A stretch of 37,547 nucleotides of DNA, from NCBI RefSeq assembly GCF_002027555.1, contig NZ_MXAP01000054.1, forward strand, positions 1 through 37,547, written 5' to 3'. The translations under genes were made by a program, and so were the position numbers. Below are positions 24,334 to 33,515 of this stretch, one piece after another. The DNA is from Moraxella equi (GTDB lineage Bacteria; Pseudomonadota; Gammaproteobacteria; Pseudomonadales; Moraxellaceae). Positions within the stretch are counted from its first letter, which is position 1; every line of letters begins with the position of its first letter. The notes beneath the pieces are model-generated. The model was not told where the DNA came from. It worked only from the letters and a program-made list of their open reading frames with translations, and did no database searches.

Positions 24334-25524
24334 ATGAATCTACCCCATTTTTTTGAAAAAATCCTAAATGATTTGTACCAAAGCGTGTATGTGTCGCTTG
24401 GCGGTTCGCTCGACGATGAGACCCTAAACTGGACAGAGCGGGGCATGGCTGTTGCCAGTATTAGCATTAAGATATTGATTTTATTGGTGATTATTGGCTT
24501 TTTTTATTGGCTGTTGGTCTATTTATTAAAGCATTGTCGCCGTCCGCTACACCTATCACAGCGTCATGTTTGGATTGCTCGGGCGGTACTGCGTTATACA
24601 TGGTTTGTGGCGAGCTTGCTGGCGGTGATGACGCAGATTGGCACGCAGGCGGAGACCATCAAGGCAACGGCAAAAGCGGCGACTTGGGCGGGGTTTTATT
24701 ATGTGCTGTGGGCGACCAGTGGGCAAATGGTTGCCAGAGTGTTACGTTACTATGAACTCAATGCGTCCATTGAACAACTGCTCAAAAACTTGATTTTGGT
24801 GCTGATTATCGTTTTTGCTTTGGCGAGCGTACTCGCCCAGTTTGGTTTTGATATTGTATCCTTGGTGGCAGGTCTGGGTATTGTGGGTTTGGCAGTGGGT
24901 TTTGCCGCCCAAAGCACGCTTGCCAACTTCATTGCGGGCATTACCATTTTGATAGAGCAGTCGTTTCAAGTAGGCGACTGGATTCGGCTTGGCGACAAAG
25001 AAGGACGAGTGGTTAAAATCTCCCTGCGAGCCACGCAAATCCTTGACCGTGATAACATCATTATCATCATTCCCAATTCGACCATGTCATCATCAGAAGT
25101 GATTAACCTAACGTCCAAAAAGATGATAAGATTTGATGTTAAAGCAAGAATTGGCTTGTATGATGATATCGCCCACGCCAAAGAAATCATCATCAAAACA
25201 TTAAGCAAAGATGAAGTGATTTTAAAACACCCAGCCCCTATGGCGACCGTCAGTGAAGTGGGCGAATATGCCATTTATTTTATTGTGCGTTTTTGGGTTG
25301 CTCCATTATCGGTTGCCCGTATTCCGATTATCAAAGAAAACATCAATGAGCGTATTAAACGAGCCTTAGACGAAGCAGGATTTGAAACCCCTTATCCTTA
25401 TCAAGAGATATTATTTAACCGCTCAGATGATAAAGAAAAACGCTTGGCAATGATTCATCAAGCATTGGATAAAAATATCAATGACAAAGAAGAAGATGTA
25501 GAGAGTGCCATAAAAAAGCAGTAA
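24334..25524 (+). CDS. MscS-family small-conductance mechanosensitive channel
   Basis: This is a 396-residue inner-membrane channel that opens under membrane tension to release solutes on osmotic downshock. Three to five N-terminal helices precede the pore helix TM3 (about 175-207), rich in Gly and Ala as in MscS (VAGLGIVGLAVGFAAQSTLANFIAGI). The beta domain follows (QVGDWIRLGDKEGRVVKISLRATQI, RDNIIIIIPNSTM) and then the C-terminal vestibule domain. A charged tail (KNINDKEEDVESAIKKQ) ends the protein. The frame is open from a TTG at 24271; ATG 24334 starts MNLPHFFEKI and is my choice, but neither has a clear ribosome site. Length exceeds E. coli MscS (286) because of the extra N-terminal helices. 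Confidence 0.9.
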   Translation: MNLPHFFEKILNDLYQSVYVSLGGSLDDETLNWTERGMAVASISIKILILLVIIGFFYWLLVYLLKHCRRPLHLSQRHVWIARAVLRYTWFVASLLAVMTQIGTQAETIKATAKAATWAGFYYVLWATSGQMVARVLRYYELNASIEQLLKNLILVLIIVFALASVLAQFGFDIVSLVAGLGIVGLAVGFAAQSTLANFIAGITILIEQSFQVGDWIRLGDKEGRVVKISLRATQILDRDNIIIIIPNSTMSSSEVINLTSKKMIRFDVKARIGLYDDIAHAKEIIIKTLSKDEVILKHPAPMATVSEVGEYAIYFIVRFWVAPLSVARIPIIKENINERIKRALDEAGFETPYPYQEILFNRSDDKEKRLAMIHQALDKNINDKEEDVESAIKKQ

Positions 25525-25693
25525 CAATTAATTAAATAAACTGGTGTTATTTATACAATTATCTGTAATTTAAATTGATAATAACAAGCAATCATCTTGA
25601 CAATGGCACTAACATCATTTTGCCCCGCCCATTTACCCTGCTAAACATCACCCCAAAAACAACAATTGCCACTACCATACCCGTCCCAAATTA

Positions 25694-25702
25694 TGCTATA
25701 AT
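25694..25702 (+). promoter_or_regulatory. rlmKL promoter, extended -10
   Basis: TGCTATAAT is identical to the gyrA extended -10. Transcription near 25709 gives a leader of about 46 nt. Confidence 0.6.
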
Positions 25703-25754
25703 ACTTGGTTTACCCAAACCCCTTACCAAAATTCTTATCAAATAAGCCCACACC

Positions 25755-28571
25755 ATGCCAAAACTACCCTTCGCCGATTTTACCCCCACCGCCTTTGATG
25801 TTGTCATCACCTGTGCGGACGGTCTTGAAAATGCCTTATTGATAGAGCTTGACTTATTTGGGCTGGTCGGGCAGATTGTACGGACAGGACGTGTGCGTGT
25901 GGGCGTGTCGCTTGCCGACTTTTACAAAATTTGCCTATATAGCCGTGTGGCAAGCCGTGTGTTACTGCCCATTGGCGAGTATTATTTTCGCCAAAAAACC
26001 CAAACCGTGAACCAAGTGCGTGAAAGTGGCGGTAAAAAAACCACCCGTACGGTTGAGACCAAAGTCATTGACGAAGATGTTCCTACCGCCTTATATGAGT
26101 TTGCCAGTCGCTATGATTGGACAAGCGTGTTTGACGTGGACAACACCTTTGCCATACGCCTATCCACCGACAAACGCCTGTCGGTAAACCAACAATTTGC
26201 CACCTTGCGTATCAAAGACGCCATCGCCGACTGCTTTAACAAAAAATTAGGCGAGCGACCAAACGTGGACAAATCCCCTGATTTTCACATTTACGCCCAC
26301 GCCACAGGTGAGCTTGCCGAGCTGTATTTGGATTTATCAGGCACAAGCCTGCACCGCCGTGGCTATCGTGTGGCGAACACGGACGCTCCTTTAAAGGAAA
26401 ATTTGGCAAGTGCGTTGCTTTATGAATGCAACTGGCACAAGGGCGAGCATACCGCCATTATTGACCCCATGTGTGGCTCTGGCACGCTCATCACTGAAGC
26501 CCTACTCATGAAAACCGCCTACCCTGTGGGCATTGACAAAAAAGCAAACGATTTTGGCTTTTATCATTGGCAATACCACGATGATGAGCTGTGGCAAACC
26601 CTTGCTGGTAAAGCCTTAGATGACTTTCATGCCAACCTTGCACACCTAGAACAGTCCCTTATCAAAGGCGACTTTACTGCCCTTGCCCTAGACGCTGACG
26701 CTCATGCCGTGCGTGCCTGCCACAAGAACCTGATAGCGTCTGCCCTTGCCCCCATTGCCGAGTACGTCCGCCTAGAACAGAGACCGCTTGCCACCGCCAA
26801 AGCCGTGCTGAGCGAGCTTACCACCGCCTATCCACTTGTCATCACCAATCCCCCCTATGGCGAGCGACTGGGCGAGAGCGATTTTATCAAGCCCTTGTAT
26901 CACGGCTTGGGGCTTATCGTGGCGGACGGTTTACGTCATGTGGGGCGTGCGGACATGGCGGTGCTGGCAAGCCACATTGAACACGCTGACACCTTGCCGA
27001 TTGCCGAGCCAAATACCCTAAAATGCCATAACGGAGCATTGACTGTCTATTTTCGTCATGGGGCGGTAGAATTTGCCAAAACCGACCGTTTGGCACATGA
27101 ATTGATTGTCAATTTTAATAAAAAAGAAATTGATAATCCTGATAGCCAAGAATTTATCAACCGCTTACAAAAAAATATCATCAATCTAAAAAAACACGCC
27201 CAAAAAAACAATATCAGCAATATGCGAATTTATGACGCTGATTTGCCCAATTATAATGTAGCGATTGATATTTATGGCGATAAAATTCATGTTCAAGAAT
27301 ACGCCCCACCAAAACAAATTCCCACCGATGTCGCCAAAGCCCGTTTTAATTTGGTATTATCCGCCATTCGGGATATTTTTAATGTCCACCGTGAAAGTAT
27401 TTTTATAAAAACCCGTATGCGACAATCGGGCAATGACCAATATACCAAAAATACCAAAGACGATACTCAAAGATATAAAAAAATGTATGTCGCTCACGAA
27501 CATGGGGCGTATTTGTATGTGAATTTTACCGATTATTTGGATACGGGGTTATTTATTGACCACCGCAATATTCGTGAAATGATAAAAAATGCCAGTCGTG
27601 GCAAAAATGTCTTAAATCTATTTGCCTATACTTGTACCGCCAGCGTGCATTCGGCAATGGGCGGAGCCAAATCGGTAATGAGTGTGGATTTATCCGCCAA
27701 TTATTTAAATTGGGGCAAACAAAACTTTGCCCTAAATGGGCTTGATTTGACCGCCACAACCTTAGACGATACGCCAAAATATCAATTCATCGCCACCGAT
27801 GTATTTGATTGGCTAAAAAATAATACCGAACAATTTGACGTGATATTTATTGACCCACCCACTTTTTCTAATTCTAAGAAGTTTAAGGGAACGTTTGATG
27901 TACAGCGAGACCATGTCGCCCTGATAAGCCGTGCCATGAACCGCCTTGCCCCAAATGGCGTGCTGTATTTTAGCAATAACTTTACCAAATTTGTGCTGGA
28001 CGATGAAGTCAAGGCTCGTTATGACGTAACGCCAATCACCGATAAAACCATTGGCGTAGATTTTAATCTAAAAAAACCCATTCATCAAAGTTTTAAAATC
28101 ACGCATAAAAATCAAATGATGAAAGTGTATGAATTTGAAAGTGCGTTTGATACCGTCAATGATGATTGGCAAGATGAAATAACCGCTTTTAATAAAAAAG
28201 ACGAGATAAAACATTCAAAAGACAGAGCATTTAAAAAGCCTTTTGACAAATCTTTTGACAAATCGTTTAATACAAAACCCAAAGATAAATCAGACAACCC
28301 ACGATTTAAAAAAGACGGTTTTAGAGATAATGGCAAAAAGTCATTTGATAAAGATAAGTCTTTTAATAAAAAATTTGATAAGTCTGATAAGCCATTTGAT
28401 AAAAGACAAACAGGCAAAGACAGATTTTATGATAATGAACCTGTTAAATCAGATAAGCCAAAAGTACGCTATGAAAAGATTGACGGAAAATTGGTTGCCA
28501 TACCCATTGATAACACCCAAACCAATGAATCCAACAAACCCAAAAAATATACGGTAAAGCCAAAATCGTGA
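25755..28571 (+). CDS. rlmL: Bifunctional 23S rRNA methyltransferase RlmKL with long basic tail
   Basis: This 938-residue protein methylates 23S rRNA at G2445 (N2, RlmL half) and G2069 (N7, RlmK half). In order: ferredoxin-like/THUMP region (about 10-165), RlmL methyltransferase with DPMCGSGTL (about 238-246) and the catalytic NPPYGERLG (about 364-372), then the RlmK half with the SAM loop NLFAYTCTASVHSAMGG (about 619-635) and DPPTFSNSKKF (about 699). E. coli RlmKL has 702 residues. The excess is mainly a C-terminal tail from about 815 to 938 made of FDK, FNK and SDK repeats, very rich in Lys, Asp and Phe, probably disordered and RNA-binding. Codons turn markedly more AT-rich from about 27080, near the RlmL/RlmK junction. 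Confidence 0.95.
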   Translation: MPKLPFADFTPTAFDVVITCADGLENALLIELDLFGLVGQIVRTGRVRVGVSLADFYKICLYSRVASRVLLPIGEYYFRQKTQTVNQVRESGGKKTTRTVETKVIDEDVPTALYEFASRYDWTSVFDVDNTFAIRLSTDKRLSVNQQFATLRIKDAIADCFNKKLGERPNVDKSPDFHIYAHATGELAELYLDLSGTSLHRRGYRVANTDAPLKENLASALLYECNWHKGEHTAIIDPMCGSGTLITEALLMKTAYPVGIDKKANDFGFYHWQYHDDELWQTLAGKALDDFHANLAHLEQSLIKGDFTALALDADAHAVRACHKNLIASALAPIAEYVRLEQRPLATAKAVLSELTTAYPLVITNPPYGERLGESDFIKPLYHGLGLIVADGLRHVGRADMAVLASHIEHADTLPIAEPNTLKCHNGALTVYFRHGAVEFAKTDRLAHELIVNFNKKEIDNPDSQEFINRLQKNIINLKKHAQKNNISNMRIYDADLPNYNVAIDIYGDKIHVQEYAPPKQIPTDVAKARFNLVLSAIRDIFNVHRESIFIKTRMRQSGNDQYTKNTKDDTQRYKKMYVAHEHGAYLYVNFTDYLDTGLFIDHRNIREMIKNASRGKNVLNLFAYTCTASVHSAMGGAKSVMSVDLSANYLNWGKQNFALNGLDLTATTLDDTPKYQFIATDVFDWLKNNTEQFDVIFIDPPTFSNSKKFKGTFDVQRDHVALISRAMNRLAPNGVLYFSNNFTKFVLDDEVKARYDVTPITDKTIGVDFNLKKPIHQSFKITHKNQMMKVYEFESAFDTVNDDWQDEITAFNKKDEIKHSKDRAFKKPFDKSFDKSFNTKPKDKSDNPRFKKDGFRDNGKKSFDKDKSFNKKFDKSDKPFDKRQTGKDRFYDNEPVKSDKPKVRYEKIDGKLVAIPIDNTQTNESNKPKKYTVKPKS

Positions 28572-28596
28572 TTTAAAATAGATTTAAAAATGGTAG

Positions 28597-28660
28597 GGTG
28601 CGTATTACGCACCGAACAACCTTTTTTTAGTTGAATATAGGGACGAATTGCAATTCGTCC
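28597..28660. repeat. Two short perfect palindromes between rlmKL and ttcA
   Basis: GGTGCGTA-T-TACGCACC (28597-28613) and the 20 bp palindrome GGACGAATTGCAATTCGTCC (28641-28660) sit 27 bp apart. The first follows GGTAGG, as does the copy at 30321. The second follows TAG and resembles half of the element at 30198. They lie in the 28572-28694 intergenic space. Confidence 0.75.
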
Positions 28661-28694
28661 AATATTAAATCAAATATAAAATTGAGAAATAGCC

Positions 28695-29780
28695 ATGACC
28701 GACAGCCAAACCTTGAACGATGACATTTTAAACCAAGAAATCCTAAACGATGCAGAAAGCCATTCTGAAATCATTCATGCCTTATCTGCCGACAGCGAGC
28801 GAGAGACGGACACAGACGGCGATGATGAGCATGATTTTGATGACGGCATCAAATCCGCCCGCTTCAAAAAATTACAAAAGAAACTGCGTAAAGAAGTGTC
28901 GTGGGCGATTCGTGATTTTAACATGATTGAAGACGGCGATGTCGTCATGGTGTGTATCTCAGGCGGTAAGGACAGCTTTACGTTGCTTGATATTTTACTG
29001 TTTTTAAAACGCATTGCCCCGATTAACTTTGATATCGTGGCGGTCAATCTTGACCAAAAACAGCCCAATTTCCCAGGGTACGTCCTGCCCGAATACCTAT
29101 CCAAACAAGGCATTCCGCATTATATCCTAGAAAAGGACACATATAGTATCGTCAAATCAGTCGTGCCAGAGGGCAAAACTTACTGCTCGGCTTGCTCACG
29201 CCTAAGACGTGGCTCGCTGTACGGTTTTGCCAGGCAGATTGGGGCGACTAAGATTGCTCTGGGTCATCATCGTGATGACATTTTGACGACTTTCTTTTTG
29301 AATTTGTTTCATGGCGGAAGTCTAAAAGCCATGCCTCCTAAGCTGTTATCCGATGACAAGCAAAACGTACTTATCCGTCCGCTTGCCTATGTTGCCGAAA
29401 AGGATATTATCAAGTACGCAAATTACAAGCAGTTCCCCATTATCCCGTGTGGACTGTGTGGCTCACAAGAAAACTTACAAAGGGCGATGATAAATGATAT
29501 GCTTCGTGAGTGGGACAATGCCCACCCAAAACGCCTAGCGAGTATGTTTAAAGCCTTGCAAAATGTCGCCCCAAGCCAGCTTGCCGACCGTGAGTTGTTT
29601 GATTTTGAAAGTCTAAAAACCGAGCGAACAGACGATGAGAGGCTGTTTGAAGGCGATAATATCCAAGTGGGCGTAAGCGAAAAACTTGCCGATATGGGTT
29701 TGCCGACCGCCCCACAAGTGCAGACCTTTAACCCAAAATTTAGCAACAAAATCCCAACGATAAATCCTGTTATTGATTGA
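28695..29780 (+). CDS. ttcA: tRNA 2-thiocytidine(32) synthetase TtcA
   Basis: This 361-residue iron-sulfur PP-loop enzyme thiolates C32 of some tRNAs. The ATP-binding loop is SGGKDS (89-94), followed by [19 protein letters not shown]. Cluster cysteines are Cys164 and Cys167 in [11 protein letters not shown] plus the later PCGLCGSQ (Cys252, Cys255), where E. coli uses the first cysteine of that motif as third ligand. Residues from about 58 align by eye with the start of E. coli TtcA. The preceding ~55 residues are an acidic extension ([20 protein letters not shown]). No later methionine before the core is preceded by a convincing ribosome site, so the extension is probably translated. Confidence 0.95.
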   Translation: MTDSQTLNDDILNQEILNDAESHSEIIHALSADSERETDTDGDDEHDFDDGIKSARFKKLQKKLRKEVSWAIRDFNMIEDGDVVMVCISGGKDSFTLLDILLFLKRIAPINFDIVAVNLDQKQPNFPGYVLPEYLSKQGIPHYILEKDTYSIVKSVVPEGKTYCSACSRLRRGSLYGFARQIGATKIALGHHRDDILTTFFLNLFHGGSLKAMPPKLLSDDKQNVLIRPLAYVAEKDIIKYANYKQFPIIPCGLCGSQENLQRAMINDMLREWDNAHPKRLASMFKALQNVAPSQLADRELFDFESLKTERTDDERLFEGDNIQVGVSEKLADMGLPTAPQVQTFNPKFSNKIPTINPVID

Positions 29781-29793
29781 TTGCGAGCCAAGC

Positions 29794-30141
29794 ATGATAA
29801 TAAAAGCAATTTTTATCCTATTACTGCTGATATGTGTAGGTGTTCAAGGTGTGTTTATCTATCTGCTTGGCGGTTATGACCCACACGAGTTAAATAAATT
29901 GCTCAGAATGTGGGAGAGTTTTGGTGTTGAGATTGTGCCTTATACGGCTTTTATGCTGTCAATCACCCAAGCAAAAGCCATTTGGCTAATCCCAAAGCTT
30001 AATTTAATCATTGGCGTTATGGCAATCATTAAAAAAGAATGGCATATTGGGCTATTGGTGCTTGTGCTGTCTTTTTTAATCGCCTCAGCCTTTGTTTGGG
30101 CGATATATTCGCCAGCGATGATGACTTCCATAAGTGGGTGA
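29794..30141 (+). CDS. Small membrane protein of unknown function
   Basis: This is a 115-residue protein not assigned to a family. Three hydrophobic helices are visible (about 3-23, 64-82 and 87-107), with one charged loop (DPHELNKLLRMWESFG). The ATG at 29794 lies 13 nt after the ttcA stop, so it is probably cotranscribed with ttcA. An upstream TTG at 29773 overlaps the ttcA stop and is less likely. Composition is AT-rich. No functional link to tRNA thiolation can be argued from the sequence. Confidence 0.6.
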   Translation: MIIKAIFILLLLICVGVQGVFIYLLGGYDPHELNKLLRMWESFGVEIVPYTAFMLSITQAKAIWLIPKLNLIIGVMAIIKKEWHIGLLVLVLSFLIASAFVWAIYSPAMMTSISG

Positions 30142-30197
30142 TATTTTATTTCACTTTTGGCATTGTTAAATAAAAATATATTTCAAAATTTGGACAT

Positions 30198-30265
30198 GTA
30201 GAGGCGAATTGCAATTCGCCCAAAAATCAACACTTTATCAAGGGGCGAATGTAATTTGCCCCTAC
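30198..30265. repeat. Two-hairpin element of about 68 bp upstream of hpt
   Basis: It is bounded by GTAGAGGC and GCCCCTAC. It holds the 18 bp palindrome GGCGAATTGCAATTCGCC (30203-30220) and an imperfect dyad GGGGCGAAT/ATTTGCCCC (30242-30262), separated by AAAAATCAACACTTTATCA, a spacer that resembles the one in the element at 11133. Confidence 0.75.
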
Positions 30266-30320
30266 AAATTTATCCAAAGGTATAGTTAATTAACAATGCC
30301 CACTTTTTAATATCAAGAGT

Positions 30321-30340
30321 GGTAGGGTGCATACGCACCA
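30321..30340. repeat. Short hairpin repeat GGTAGGGTGCATACGCACCA
   Basis: GGTGC-4nt-GCACC preceded by GGTAGG is a shortened version of the repeat at 28592-28613. It lies about 50 bp before the hpt start and would be in or near its leader. Confidence 0.6.
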
Positions 30341-30389
30341 ATATACCATCAAATTTAAATCAATTTTAACAAAACCAAAAGGTAGTTTT

Positions 30390-30920
30390 ATGACCATACC
30401 AAATCTAAACGTCATGATTAGTAGCGAAGAAATCGCCCAAAAGGTAAGCGAGCTTGGCAAACAAATCACCGCCCATTATGCTGATAGCGATAAAGAGTTG
30501 ATTTTAATCGGACTGCTTCGTGGTTCGGTGATTTTTATGGCGGATTTGTGCCGAGCGATTGACAAACCGCATGAGTTTGATTTTATGACCGCATCTAGCT
30601 ACGCCAAAGGCACGGTATCTAGTGGCGATGTCAAGATTTTAAAAGATTTGGACGGCGACATTCGTGGTAAAGACGTGTTGATTGTTGAAGATATTATTGA
30701 CTCTGGGCGTACGTTGTCCAAAGTCGTGGAGATTTTAAAAACCCGTGAGCCAAACTCCATTGAGCTTTGTACACTGGTCAGTAAGCCGTCTCGCCGTGAG
30801 ATAGACATGGACGTAAAATTTTTAGGTTTTGAAGTGGAAGACCGTTTTATTGTGGGTTATGGTTTGGATTATGAACAAAAATACCGCCATTTGCCATTTA
30901 TCGGCGAAATTGGCTTATAA
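30390..30920 (+). CDS. hpt: Hypoxanthine phosphoribosyltransferase
   Basis: This 176-residue cytosolic purine-salvage enzyme converts hypoxanthine (and often guanine) plus PRPP to IMP (or GMP). The PRPP-binding signature is [12 protein letters not shown] (99-110), the pyrophosphate loop LLRGS is at 42-46, and the flexible-loop region [13 protein letters not shown] is at 69-81. The C-terminal [26 protein letters not shown] is typical of Hpt. I start at ATG 30390 with AAAAGGTAG at 30377-30385. The frame opens at 30327, but those 21 residues derive from the upstream repeat. Length matches E. coli Hpt (178). A strong terminator follows, just before the TRIC-family gene. Confidence 0.95.
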   Translation: MTIPNLNVMISSEEIAQKVSELGKQITAHYADSDKELILIGLLRGSVIFMADLCRAIDKPHEFDFMTASSYAKGTVSSGDVKILKDLDGDIRGKDVLIVEDIIDSGRTLSKVVEILKTREPNSIELCTLVSKPSRREIDMDVKFLGFEVEDRFIVGYGLDYEQKYRHLPFIGEIGL

Positions 30921-30963
30921 TGATAACTCATTGATTTATATAAACTATTTTAAAATTATAAAT

Positions 30964-30991
30964 AAAAATCGGGTATCACACCCGATTTTTT
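30964..30991 (+). terminator. Intrinsic terminator of hpt, 9 nt before the TRIC gene
   Basis: The stem AAAATCGGGT/ACCCGATTTT with loop ATCAC is followed by a T-run. The next start codon is at 31001, so the downstream gene must rely on readthrough or on a promoter overlapping the hairpin. Confidence 0.88.
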
Positions 30992-31000
30992 GATGATAAA

Positions 31001-31648
31001 ATGATTATGATGATAGAGTTAGCCCAACCAATTAATACGGCAAGTTTGATTTATGTACTTGATTTTATTGGCGTTATTGCCTGTGCGGTGGCAGGCACCA
31101 TGCTTGCCATTAGTAAGGGTTTTGATTTGTTTGGCTGTATTTTGGTGTCTATGGTTAATGCCATTGGCGGTGGGACGATTCGTGATGTCATGCTTGATAG
31201 GCACCCGCTCTTTTGGACGATAGATTTGAATTATGTGTTCGCCATTACGATAACATCAATCCTGTGCCAGATGTTTTTTCGTCCAACGGCACGCATGAAT
31301 GGCGTGTTAAAGTTGTTTGACGCCATTGGGCTGTCGGCATTTAGCGTGATTGGGCTGACGGTGGCGTTATCGATGGGGGCGACACCACTCATCGCTGTGA
31401 TGATGGCGGTGATGACGAGTATCGCAGGCGGTATCATGCGAGACATGATTTGTCAAGAGTTGCCGATGGTACTGCAAAAGGAGATTTATATTACCGCCGG
31501 TATCTTGGGGTCGCTGACCTATCTGGGGCTGGGGCGACTGGGTGTGGTGGCGTGGCTGTGCGAGCTTGCCATGCTGATGGTAGTGTTTGGCGTGCGAATG
31601 CTGGCGGTGCGATATGATTGGCATTTGCCGAGCATTCGCATGGTGTAA
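31001..31648 (+). CDS. TRIC cation channel family protein (UPF0126, YadS-like)
   Basis: This is a 215-residue inner-membrane protein with about seven helices in two inverted three-helix repeats. Each repeat carries the family Gly-Arg-Asp motif: GGGTIRDVML (57-66) and AGGIMRDMIC (142-151), which line the pore in structures of prokaryotic TRIC channels. Substrate preference is probably monovalent cations, though a glycine exporter role has been proposed for some members of the broader family. The start is ATG 31001; 31007 and 31010 are equally possible, since the region reads MIMMIE. Only 9 nt separate the hpt terminator from this start. Confidence 0.88.
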   Translation: MIMMIELAQPINTASLIYVLDFIGVIACAVAGTMLAISKGFDLFGCILVSMVNAIGGGTIRDVMLDRHPLFWTIDLNYVFAITITSILCQMFFRPTARMNGVLKLFDAIGLSAFSVIGLTVALSMGATPLIAVMMAVMTSIAGGIMRDMICQELPMVLQKEIYITAGILGSLTYLGLGRLGVVAWLCELAMLMVVFGVRMLAVRYDWHLPSIRMV

Positions 31649-31703
31649 GATACAACAAATTAACCCCAATTTGCACCAATGTTAAATCTTTAAAAGTGCC
31701 TTT

Positions 31704-31726
31704 GTAGAGGCGTGCTTTCCACGCCC
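31704..31726. repeat. Half copy of the GTAGGGGC hairpin element
   Basis: GTAGAGGCGTG-5nt-CACGCCC resembles one hairpin of the elements at 11133 and 30198 and lies between the convergent TRIC and purH genes. Confidence 0.55.
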
Positions 31727-31764
31727 TTTGGTGGTGTATTTTGAGGTTTGATGATTATACAAGC

Positions 31765-31794
31765 AAAAAATAAACCCCAAGATAGGGGTTTATT
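31765..31794 (-). terminator. Intrinsic terminator of purH
   Basis: The stem AATAAACCCC/GGGGTTTATT with loop AAGATA is followed, on the minus strand, by a run of T (AAAAAA at 31765-31770 on the plus strand). It lies about 25 nt past the purH stop. Confidence 0.85.
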
Positions 31795-31819
31795 GTTGGT
31801 TGGGATATGTCCTAATTTT

Positions 31820-33412
31820 TTAGTGTCTAAAATGTCTCATACCGGTAAATACCATAGCAATGCCATGCTCATCGGCGGCTTTGATGACTTCTTCATCACG
31901 CATAGAGCCACCGGGCTGGATAATACACTTAATGCCAGCGTTGGCGGCGTTGTCAATGCCGTCTCTAAATGGGAAAAAGGCGTCCGATGCCATAACCGCC
32001 CCTTCAACAGGCAGTCCTGCGTGTTCGGCTTTGATGATGGCAATGCGAGCAGAGTTCACACGGCTCATCTGCCCTGCACCGATACCGATGGTTTGGCGGT
32101 TTTTGGCATAGACGATGGCGTTGGATTTGACGTATTTGGCAACTTTCCATGCAAAAATCAAATCATCAAGTTCTTGCTCGGTGGGCTGTGCTTTGGTAAC
32201 GACTTTTAGGTCAGACTTGTCAATCATGCCCAAATCCTGCTCTTGAACAAGCAGTCCGCCATTCACACGTTTATAATCAAGCTGTGGCGCGCGTTCGTCA
32301 ATGCTCGGTAACTCGCCACAAGTCAGCACACGCACGTTTTTCTTGGTGGACGTGATGTCAAGCACGCCGTCTGCCATGCTTGGGGCGATGATGACTTCGA
32401 CAAATTGACGGTCGATGATGGCTTTGGCGGTATCCACGTCTAGCTCACGGTTAAAGGCGATAATCCCACCAAAGGCAGATTCAGGGTCGGTGGCGTAGGC
32501 TAAGTTATAAGCGTCTAAAATACCGTCAAGCGATACCGCCACACCGCAAGGGTTGGCGTGTTTGACAATCACGCAGGCAGGCTTGGCAAAGGATTTGACA
32601 CATTCTAATGCCGCATCGGTGTCGGCGATGTTATTGTAGGATAACTCTTTGCCTTGCAACTGCTTGGCGGTGGCAATAGATGCTTCTGTTGTCCCACTTT
32701 CTACATAAAAACTGGCAGTTTGGTGGGGGTTTTCGCCATAGCGGAGTTCTTGGGCTTTGTTAAGCTGAATGTTAAAGGTGCGTGGAAATTGGGTTTTGGC
32801 GGTGGCATCTTCGCTTAATGTCTCGCCTTTGTCTAGCAGTCTTGCCCCCAAAAAGCTCGCTATCATGCCGTCATAACTGGCGGTATGTTCAAAGGCTTTA
32901 ACCGCCAAATCAAAGCGAGTGCTGTCTGATAACCCGCCATCTGCTTTTAGTTCGTTGATAACCGTGGCGTAGTCGGCAGGGCTTGTGATGATACCCACAT
33001 ATTTGTGGTTTTTGGCAGATGAGCGCACCATGGCAGGGCCGCCAATGTCAATATTTTCAATGGCACCGCTCATGGTAACGCCATCTTTGGCAACTGTTTG
33101 GGCAAAGGGGTATAGGTTCACCGCCACGATATCAATGGCATCGATGCCATGCTCTGCCATGATGTCGGCATCTATCTCACGGCGACCCAAGATGCCGCCA
33201 TGAATCTTGGGGTGTAAGGTTTTGACTCGTCCGTCCATCATTTCGGCAAAGCCGGTGTGGGCAGAGACTTCTGTGGCATTGACACCGTTGTCAGTCAAAA
33301 GTTTAAAGGTGCCACCAGTGGATAAGATACCAAAGCCTAAGGCAGATAATTCTTGGGCGAATTCTACAATGCCTGCCTTGTCAGAGACGGAGAGTAGGGC
33401 GAATTTTTTCAT
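31820..33412 (-). CDS. purH: Bifunctional AICAR formyltransferase / IMP cyclohydrolase
   Basis: This 530-residue enzyme catalyses the last two steps of de novo purine synthesis, AICAR to FAICAR to IMP. The N-terminal MGS-like cyclohydrolase domain (1-~200) shows [26 protein letters not shown] and [11 protein letters not shown]. The C-terminal formyltransferase domain has the catalytic Lys284-His285 pair in VKHANPCG (E. coli Lys267-His268) and ends with [14 protein letters not shown], the normal C-terminus. It is downstream of fis with a hairpin terminator in the 103 nt gap, so expression may be set by readthrough or by a promoter in that gap. hpt, the salvage route to the same product IMP, lies nearby. 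Confidence 0.97.
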   Translation of the reverse strand: MKKFALLSVSDKAGIVEFAQELSALGFGILSTGGTFKLLTDNGVNATEVSAHTGFAEMMDGRVKTLHPKIHGGILGRREIDADIMAEHGIDAIDIVAVNLYPFAQTVAKDGVTMSGAIENIDIGGPAMVRSSAKNHKYVGIITSPADYATVINELKADGGLSDSTRFDLAVKAFEHTASYDGMIASFLGARLLDKGETLSEDATAKTQFPRTFNIQLNKAQELRYGENPHQTASFYVESGTTEASIATAKQLQGKELSYNNIADTDAALECVKSFAKPACVIVKHANPCGVAVSLDGILDAYNLAYATDPESAFGGIIAFNRELDVDTAKAIIDRQFVEVIIAPSMADGVLDITSTKKNVRVLTCGELPSIDERAPQLDYKRVNGGLLVQEQDLGMIDKSDLKVVTKAQPTEQELDDLIFAWKVAKYVKSNAIVYAKNRQTIGIGAGQMSRVNSARIAIIKAEHAGLPVEGAVMASDAFFPFRDGIDNAANAGIKCIIQPGGSMRDEEVIKAADEHGIAMVFTGMRHFRH

Positions 33413-33470
33413 AAAAATACCTTTTTGGGTTACAAGGGTGGATAAAACAGGATTAAAAGTGGGGTTAAAA

Positions 33471-33500
33471 CAAAACGAAAACCCGCCAAAAATGACGGGT
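33471..33500 (-). terminator. Hairpin with T-rich tail between fis and purH
   Basis: Read on the minus strand: ACCCGTC-6nt-GGCGGGT (one T-G pair) followed by TTTCGTTTTG. It is a moderate intrinsic terminator or attenuator placed 59 nt before the purH start. Confidence 0.6.
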
Positions 33501-33515
33501 GCAAAAAATTAGAAA

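Noticed and set aside
31801..31814. GGGATATGTCCTA near the purH stop, resembling the right end of the MITE at 2177
   Set aside because: Just a dozen bases, with no adjoining MITE sequence and a good terminator in its place.
31748..32209. 153-codon plus-strand frame opposite the purH 3' end
   Set aside because: It starts inside the purH terminator and runs antisense to conserved purH codons.
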